From Alphaproteobacteria bacterium UBA2784 (GTDB taxonomy: Bacteria > Pseudomonadota > Alphaproteobacteria > Micropepsales > Micropepsaceae), in assembly GCA_002352285.1 (NCBI GenBank), contig DEIC01000108.1:1-10790 (forward strand): a DNA stretch of 10,790 nucleotides, written 5' to 3'. The notes under the pieces were generated by a model. The model was not told the origin of the DNA. It did not search any database and saw only the letters and a list, made by a program, of their open reading frames with translations. Each line of letters begins with the position of its first letter. Position 1 is the stretch's first letter. Below are positions 7,306 to 10,790 of the stretch, one piece after another. The translations under genes were made by a program, and so were the position numbers.

Positions 7306-8264
7306 CGCACCCGTGATACGGCGGCACGGAAGGCGGCCACCGTGAAGACGACAATGAGACCCACAAAGGCAAGACCTGACAGCGCCAGCGCAGCACCCAG
7401 CGGCCAGTCATTGCTCTTGCCGAACTGGATCTGGATCAGGTTGGCGAGCATTTTGCCCTGCGTGCCGCCCACGAGCTCTGGCGTCACATAGTCGCCGGTC
7501 GTCGGCACGAAGATGAGGACAGCGGCAGAAATCACGCCGGGCATCGAGAGCGGGAAAGTGATCCGCCAGAATCGCCGCCACGGTCCATCGCCAAGATCGG
7601 CGGCGGCTTCCAGCAGCGTGCGGTCGATTTTCTCAAGGCTCACATAGATGGGCAGGATGGCAAAGGCTGCCCATGCGTGCGCCAGCGTGATGACGATGGA
7701 GGTGGGATTATAAAGGAGGAACTCCAGCGGCGCGTCGATGATGCCCAGTGACTGCAATCCGGAATTTATGACGCCCTGATAGCCCAGAATGATCTTCCAC
7801 GCGAACACGCGCAGGAGGTAGCTCGTCCAGAACGGGATGGTGAGCAGGATGAGCCAGAGGAATTTGTACTTCTTGACGTGAAACGCGACGTAATAGGCAA
7901 TCGGGTAGGCGAGCAGCACGGTCACCAGCGTCACGACGCCCGAGATCGACACTGAGCGCTGGAACAGCGTCCAGAAGAGGCGGTTCTCGCTCGTATCGTT
8001 GACGAAAATGTCGAAGTAGCGGTCGAAGGTGAGGGTCGTGTTGACCGTGTAACCTTCCTGGGTCCAGAAGCTGTAGAGCAAAAGCAGGATCAGCGGCGCT
8101 GCCAGCGCGATGAACATGATGACGAGCGTCGGCCCCATGAGCGCATAGCCGCGCGCATTTTCGGACCGCAGGAACCAGGCGCGAAGGCCGCCGCGTGCGC
8201 CCGTTCCGGCACTCTGGCTGGCACTTTGGCTGATGGCACTTGTCGCCACGCTTGCCACCCCCAA
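7302..8264 (-). CDS. potB: ABC transporter permease, PotB-like
   Basis: A 320-residue inner-membrane permease that would pair with PotC. Hydrophobic segments lie at about 41-65, 104-130, 136-158, 187-210, 242-258 and 288-313. The EAA docking loop is EAAADLGDGPWRRFWRITFP (219-238), ending MPG. PTTGDYVTPELVGG (254-267) is typical of PotB/YdcU-type permeases. The first 35 residues are a Ser/Ala/Gly-rich cytoplasmic tail of low conservation. The chosen start is TTG at 8262-8264, with AGGGG 8 bases upstream. GTG at 8247-8249, with GGGGG 8 bases upstream, is an equally credible start that would remove five residues. Both AGGGG and the TTG lie within one arm of a large inverted repeat, so expression may be controlled by RNA structure. 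First gene of potBCA; it follows speE by 79 bp. Confidence 0.85.
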   Translation of the reverse strand: MGVASVATSAISQSASQSAGTGARGGLRAWFLRSENARGYALMGPTLVIMFIALAAPLILLLLYSFWTQEGYTVNTTLTFDRYFDIFVNDTSENRLFWTLFQRSVSISGVVTLVTVLLAYPIAYYVAFHVKKYKFLWLILLTIPFWTSYLLRVFAWKIILGYQGVINSGLQSLGIIDAPLEFLLYNPTSIVITLAHAWAAFAILPIYVSLEKIDRTLLEAAADLGDGPWRRFWRITFPLSMPGVISAAVLIFVPTTGDYVTPELVGGTQGKMLANLIQIQFGKSNDWPLGAALALSGLAFVGLIVVFTVAAFRAAVSRVR

Positions 8265-8330
8265 CTGAACAACCCCTGCGCGGAGCCTCCCGGAAAAAAC
8301 GGGTCAGGGCAAGGGGTTTGCGTTCAGTTG
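8262..8330 (-). promoter_or_regulatory. Long inverted repeat masking the potB ribosome-binding site and start codon
   Basis: In minus-strand RNA sense, CAACTGAAC (8330-8322), a GCA bulge and AACCCCT (8318-8312) pair perfectly with AGGGGTT (8277-8271) and GTTCAGTTG (8270-8262). That is 16 base pairs with one 3-nt bulge. The 34-nt apical part contains a smaller stem, CCCG (8303-8300) with CGGG (8292-8289), around a T-rich loop. The 3' arm contains the AGGGG Shine-Dalgarno and the TTG start of potB. No T-run follows on either strand, so an intrinsic terminator is unlikely. Likely roles are a translational on/off switch or, as DNA, a large operator between speE and potB. Confidence 0.55.
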
Positions 8331-8343
8331 CGGGTGCAAAACG

Positions 8344-9216
8344 TCACGGAATCAGGCGCTGAATCCACGCCGGTATGGCAAACGCAGCCTGATGGATCGC
8401 GGGCGTGTAGTAATCCGTCTTGATCTTCGAGGCTTTGAAGGCGCGCGAAATTGCCGCCGCCTTCTTGGGATCACCCAGCTTTCCGCCCTTTGACACCCAG
8501 GTCAGCGCCATGAAGCCGCCGATATAGGTGGGCACGACCGACAGATAGGTGCCGCACTTCGGGAATGCCTTCTTCATCTGCTTGAGCGTGTCGGTCAGTT
8601 CTTCCGGCTGGTAGAAGGGCACACCGTTCTGGAACACGGCAAAGCCGCCGGGCTTCAGCGCCGCGAGCACGCGCTTATAGAAGGTATCGGCGAACAGCAC
8701 CTTTGCCGGGCCAACCGGATCGGGGCGGTCGGCAATGATGAGGTCGAAGCGCCTGGCCGAATCGGGGCGCGCGAGATAGTCGAAAGCGTCCACAATCTCG
8801 ATCTTGAAGCGCTTGTCCTTCACCGCCCTGGCGTTCAGGGAGGCAAAATATTCTTTTGACAGGTCAACGACTCGCCCGTCGATCTCGGCCATCACCACTT
8901 CCTTGACGCCCTTGTGCTTCAGGGCCTCCTCGGCAATAGCCATGTCGCCGCCACCGACGATCAGAACCGACTGCACCTTGCCGTGCTCGAACATCGGCAC
9001 GTGGGTGAGCATTTCGGAGTAGGCGCACTCATCGCGCGTCGTGATCTGCACGATGTCATCCAGCACCATGACGCGGCCGTTGCGCTCGGTGTCGAAGAAC
9101 TTGATGTGCTGAAACTGGCTCTTTTCCTCGGCAATCAGCGAGCCTTTGAGGTGCATCACCTGCGAATAGCCAGGATGAAGTTTCTCGGTGAATGTCTCGG
9201 CTGGCTTGTCGGACAT
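8344..9216 (-). CDS. speE: Spermidine synthase homologue (polyamine aminopropyltransferase), E. coli SpeE-like
   Basis: A 290-residue cytoplasmic enzyme expected to transfer aminopropyl from decarboxylated S-adenosylmethionine to putrescine. The order of motifs follows E. coli SpeE: GRVMVLDDIVQITTRDE (47-63), GGGD (88-91), EID (111-113), the D-x-x-D-P-x-GP motif (163-170), QNGVPFYQPEE (196-206), PTYIGG (229-234) and YYTPAIHQAAFAIP (269-282). Asp163 occupies the place of the catalytic base. Several usually conserved neighbours differ: GGGDM for GGGDG, E96 where Arg is usual, DA (143-144) for DG, and DRPDP for D(C/S)(T/S)DP. Substrate preference may therefore differ. The start is ATG at 9214-9216 with GGGAG 7 bases upstream; a longer frame from 9270 lacks support. 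Divergent from speD and upstream of potBCA. Confidence 0.87.
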   Translation of the reverse strand: MSDKPAETFTEKLHPGYSQVMHLKGSLIAEEKSQFQHIKFFDTERNGRVMVLDDIVQITTRDECAYSEMLTHVPMFEHGKVQSVLIVGGGDMAIAEEALKHKGVKEVVMAEIDGRVVDLSKEYFASLNARAVKDKRFKIEIVDAFDYLARPDSARRFDLIIADRPDPVGPAKVLFADTFYKRVLAALKPGGFAVFQNGVPFYQPEELTDTLKQMKKAFPKCGTYLSVVPTYIGGFMALTWVSKGGKLGDPKKAAAISRAFKASKIKTDYYTPAIHQAAFAIPAWIQRLIP

Positions 9217-9449
9217 GGCGCGCTCCCGTGCGATGCATGTGTGGGGAATCGTTACGCCTTTGGCGATCACGCGCTGTGGGGCGGGCGCGGTTCATAAGGG
9301 CAGCGCGCCTGCGCGTAAATCATATTTTTCGCCACCGCTCACCTCTTCCAGCGACGCGATGGGCACGATTGTGACGATCGCGTGACAGATAGAGGTGTGT
9401 CATGCGCGATACAGCGCGCGGCAGAGAATTTTGCTGAAGGCTCAAAAAC
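9217..9449. other. Intergenic regulatory region between divergent speE and speD
   Basis: No convincing gene lies between the speE start and the speD promoter. The stretch includes the likely speE promoter and leader. It also has an inverted repeat TGACA (9383-9387)/TGTCA (9398-9402) with a 10-bp spacer, and a GTGAC direct repeat starting at 9371 and 9382. An open GTG frame starting at 9382 is in frame with speD, but lies upstream of the best promoter candidate and shows no conserved content. Confidence 0.5.
9319..9324 (-). promoter_or_regulatory. Candidate -10 element for speE
   Basis: The minus strand reads TATGAT, one mismatch from TATAAT, within a local AT-rich patch in otherwise GC-rich DNA. 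It lies about 100 bp upstream of the speE ATG. No good -35 hexamer is present at 16-18 bp, so the call is tentative. Confidence 0.3.
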
Positions 9450-9480
9450 TTGTTGCGCTGCGAAAAACGCAACCTATATT
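9450..9480 (+). promoter_or_regulatory. Candidate speD promoter with internal inverted repeat
   Basis: TATATT (9475-9480) is a good -10 candidate. TTGCGC (9453-9458) lies 16 bp upstream and TTGTTG (9450-9455) 19 bp upstream as possible -35 elements. Between them GTTGCG (9452-9457) and CGCAAC (9468-9473) form a perfect 6+6 inverted repeat, placed where a repressor would block polymerase. The predicted transcript start is about 9486-9488. Confidence 0.45.
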
Positions 9481-9485
9481 CCGCG

Positions 9486-9564
9486 CTTCCGCAATTCGAG
9501 CGCGGAAGATGAGATGGCGCGCGAGCGCTTTGGTGAAACGCTTCTTTTTGGTTGGGAGGGCATG
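9486..9564 (+). promoter_or_regulatory. speD 5' leader with two hairpins, possible attenuator
   Basis: Hairpin 1 pairs CTTCCGC (9486-9492) with GCGGAAG (9502-9508) around a 9-nt loop, starting at the predicted transcript 5' end. It contains the GGAAG that would serve the in-frame ATG at 9514. Hairpin 2 spans 9524-9542: AGCG with CGCT, one mismatch, then TTT with GAA closing a 3-nt loop. The T-rich run TTCTTTTT (9542-9549) follows it, which resembles a weak intrinsic terminator ahead of the GGAGG (9555-9559) and ATG 9565. It does not match any SAM-riboswitch consensus that I recognise. Confidence 0.35.
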
Positions 9565-10053
9565 ATGGCTCGACTGGCTCGGAAAGTGGCGGCGATCAAC
9601 GAGGCACCGGCCCTTAAAGCCACCGCCCCGGCGAGGACCGCACTGGTTCCCGCTACGGCTGAAAAGCACGAGCAAGCTGAAGTCAAAGACTACTGGATTA
9701 CCCGCAACGGCGTGACCTATGCGGGCCGGCACCTCATTCTCGATCTCTGGGAGGCCACTGGCCTCGACAGCGCCGAGCGTGTGGAAAAGGCCTTGCAGGA
9801 TGCGGTCAAGGCGGCAGGAGCCACGCTCCTCCACATCCATGTCCACAAATTCTCGCCCAATGGCGGGGTTTCGGGCGTGGCGGTTCTCTCTGAGAGCCAC
9901 ATCAGTGTTCACACATGGCCGGAGCGCGGTTATGCCGCCTTCGACATCTTCATGTGCGGCGCTGCTGAGCCGGAAAAGGCGGTACCCGTGCTGAAGGCGG
10001 CTTTCCGTCCGAAGCGCATGGCTCTGGAAGAGCACAAGCGCGGCATCATCTGA
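9565..10053 (+). CDS. speD: S-adenosylmethionine decarboxylase proenzyme, pyruvoyl type
   Basis: This enzyme decarboxylates S-adenosylmethionine to supply the aminopropyl donor for SpeE. The conserved core is GRHLILDLWEA (54-64), HKFSPNGGVSG (94-104), LSESHISVHTWPERGYAAFD (108-127) and MCG (130-132). Self-cleavage between Glu110 and Ser111 would create the pyruvoyl cofactor. His116 and Cys131 stand at +5 and +20 from the Ser, the spacing of the processing His and catalytic Cys in the short bacterial (class 1b) enzymes. The 162-residue product carries about 50 extra, Ala-rich N-terminal residues compared with the roughly 125-residue family. I chose ATG 9565, with GGAGG 5 bases upstream. In-frame ATG 9514 (SD GGAAG) or GTG 9382 would give 179 or 223 residues. 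Divergent from speE; a strong terminator follows. Confidence 0.92.
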   Translation: MARLARKVAAINEAPALKATAPARTALVPATAEKHEQAEVKDYWITRNGVTYAGRHLILDLWEATGLDSAERVEKALQDAVKAAGATLLHIHVHKFSPNGGVSGVAVLSESHISVHTWPERGYAAFDIFMCGAAEPEKAVPVLKAAFRPKRMALEEHKRGII

Positions 10054-10097
10054 CGCGTTGGCCTCAAGTTCCGGCTCTGGCCGGGATGGCAGCAAAA

Positions 10098-10131
10098 GGC
10101 GCCGGAGGAAACTCCGGCGCCGCTTTGTTTT
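10098..10131 (+). terminator. Intrinsic terminator after speD
   Basis: GGCGCCGGAG (10098-10107) and CTCCGGCGCC (10112-10121) form a perfect 10-bp stem with a GAAA tetraloop. It is followed by GCTTTGTTTT. It lies 45 bp after the speD stop. An AAAA run just before the stem could give some function in the reverse direction. Confidence 0.9.
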
Positions 10132-10178
10132 GCGCCATCGGCATGGGGCGTCATCACCTGACCACTTTCTGGCGCAAA
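10129..10178. repeat. 9-bp inverted repeat downstream of the speD terminator
   Basis: TTTGCGCCA (10129-10137) and TGGCGCAAA (10170-10178) are exact reverse complements separated by 32 bp. The left arm overlaps the terminator T-tract. It sits between speD and the next + strand gene and could be a second structured element or an operator for that gene. No gene is visible in 10054-10240. Confidence 0.35.
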
Positions 10179-10258
10179 GATTGCTCAAAGGATGGTAAGG
10201 CGCAGGTGAGGGCCCGGTTTCTGTCCCTCATGGTTGCGTTGTGACGGGTGAGAACGCC

Positions 10259-10790
10259 GTGTTTTGGCCGGTATCATCACTGCGGCGGCTGTTCCGCTTT
10301 GGCGCGGAACGGCGCGCTTCCGGGTTTGCCCGTGCCGATGCGGCACAGGCAGCAGACAAGGCTGTGCGTCCGGCCAACAGGGTTAACCGCAGCGTTGGCG
10401 TGATCGGCGCCAGTCTTGAAGCGTTACTTGCCGCCTTGCGCCTGTCGCGCGCAGGCGCAGATGTATTCCTGTTCGAGGGTGAGCGGGCCCTTTCGCATCC
10501 TTCGCGCAATCCGCACCTGATCGTGCGCGCATCGCCCTTCGCCGCAAGAACCCTCGCACGCGCGACGCCCTGTGATCCGCTGGATGATTCCGGCCATGCA
10601 ATTCTGCGCAAGGAGTGGCCGGAAGTTGCTCTCGGGCTCGAGGCGATTGCGCACGAAGCGGGCATCACTTTGGTGCGCGGCGCGCCGGTTCAGGCGCAAA
10701 CTGACGGCCGCTCCTGTCTTTTGAGTGCGGGCGGTGCACCACCTGTTGGCGTGCGCGCCATCATTGCGAGCGAACCCTTTGCCCTTGCGA
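10259..10790 (+). CDS. Unidentified protein with Rossmann-like dinucleotide-binding N-terminus (partial, runs off the right edge)
   Basis: An uninterrupted frame runs from a TAA at 10196-10198 to the window edge. GTG 10259 is preferred because GGTGA lies 7 bases upstream; GTG 10241 would add six residues. About 45 residues in, SVGVIGASLEALLAALRLSR is followed by AGADVFLFEG. This is the beta-alpha-beta pattern of FAD or NAD(P) binding, with an acidic residue at the end of the second strand. The later stretch AIAHEAGITLVRGAPVQAQ fits the conserved middle of FAD-dependent oxidoreductases, and a third strand, VGVRAIIASEP, is visible near the edge. The first 45 residues are Arg/Ala-rich and unmatched. 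I infer a flavoprotein oxidoreductase or monooxygenase but cannot name it. The glycine motif is not a perfect GxGxxG (GVIGAS). Confidence 0.6.
   Translation, partial: MFWPVSSLRRLFRFGAERRASGFARADAAQAADKAVRPANRVNRSVGVIGASLEALLAALRLSRAGADVFLFEGERALSHPSRNPHLIVRASPFAARTLARATPCDPLDDSGHAILRKEWPEVALGLEAIAHEAGITLVRGAPVQAQTDGRSCLLSAGGAPPVGVRAIIASEPFALA

Noticed and set aside
8262..8330. speE transcription terminator
   Set aside because: The stem is long enough but is followed by GGGGTGG on the minus strand and CGGGTGC on the plus strand, with no T-tract.
9056..9295. 79-codon frame starting just upstream of speE
   Set aside because: It overlaps the start of speE in another frame, is Arg/His-rich, and has no good ribosome-binding site. 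I also considered it as a leader peptide and found no support.
9486..9564. Known S-adenosylmethionine riboswitch in the speD leader
   Set aside because: I could not match it to the SAM-I, SAM-II or SAM/SAH conserved cores by eye, so only a generic leader structure is reported.
9442..10188. 248-codon minus-strand frame opposite speD
   Set aside because: speD carries every catalytic residue on the plus strand; the antisense product is Arg-rich and also reads through the terminator hairpin.
10228..10668. 146-codon minus-strand frame near the right edge
   Set aside because: The overlapping plus frame has a clear dinucleotide-binding fold pattern and an upstream GGTGA, so the minus frame is probably a shadow.

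Overview
The window reads as a GC-rich bacterial chromosome segment, most likely from an alphaproteobacterium. Support for that is indirect: an Oar-like TonB-dependent receptor, a Tat-exported PhoD lipoprotein, a divergent speD/speE pair, and GANTC (CcrM-type) motifs clustered in one promoter region. Gene density is high. I see no insertion sequence, CRISPR array, tRNA or rRNA.

Layout, left to right. (1) Positions 1-51 look like the last 16 codons of a + strand gene. A GC-rich hairpin (58-83) separates it from a convergent gene. (2) 148-3507, minus: a large outer-membrane TonB-dependent receptor of the Oar type. (3) 3508-3691: a 184-bp spacer with a perfect 8+8 palindrome and three GANTC sites. 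(4) 3692-5251, minus: a PhoD-family phosphatase with a Tat signal and lipobox. (5) 5339-8264, minus: a tightly overlapping potB-potC-potA set (order of transcription), coding the two permeases and the ATPase of a polyamine-type ABC importer. There is no substrate-binding protein in the window. (6) 8344-9216, minus: speE, a spermidine synthase homologue resembling E. coli SpeE but with altered motif residues. (7) 9217-9564: a regulatory region shared by divergent speE and speD. (8) 9565-10053, plus: speD, the pyruvoyl-type S-adenosylmethionine decarboxylase, followed by a strong terminator (10098-10131). (9) From about 10259 to the right edge, plus: the start of an unidentified protein with a Rossmann-like dinucleotide-binding N-terminus.

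The coherent theme at 5.3-10.05 kb is polyamine metabolism. SpeD makes decarboxylated S-adenosylmethionine and SpeE would use it to aminopropylate putrescine. PotBCA would import a polyamine, probably with a binding protein encoded elsewhere. speE and potBCA lie on the same strand 79 bp apart and may be co-transcribed.

The most interesting non-coding signals are two leader structures. A 16-bp interrupted inverted repeat (8262-8330) would place both the Shine-Dalgarno and the TTG start codon of potB inside one hairpin arm. The speD leader (about 9486-9564) holds two hairpins, the second followed by a T-rich run. Together they suggest post-transcriptional control of polyamine synthesis and uptake. 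This is inferred from sequence inspection alone.
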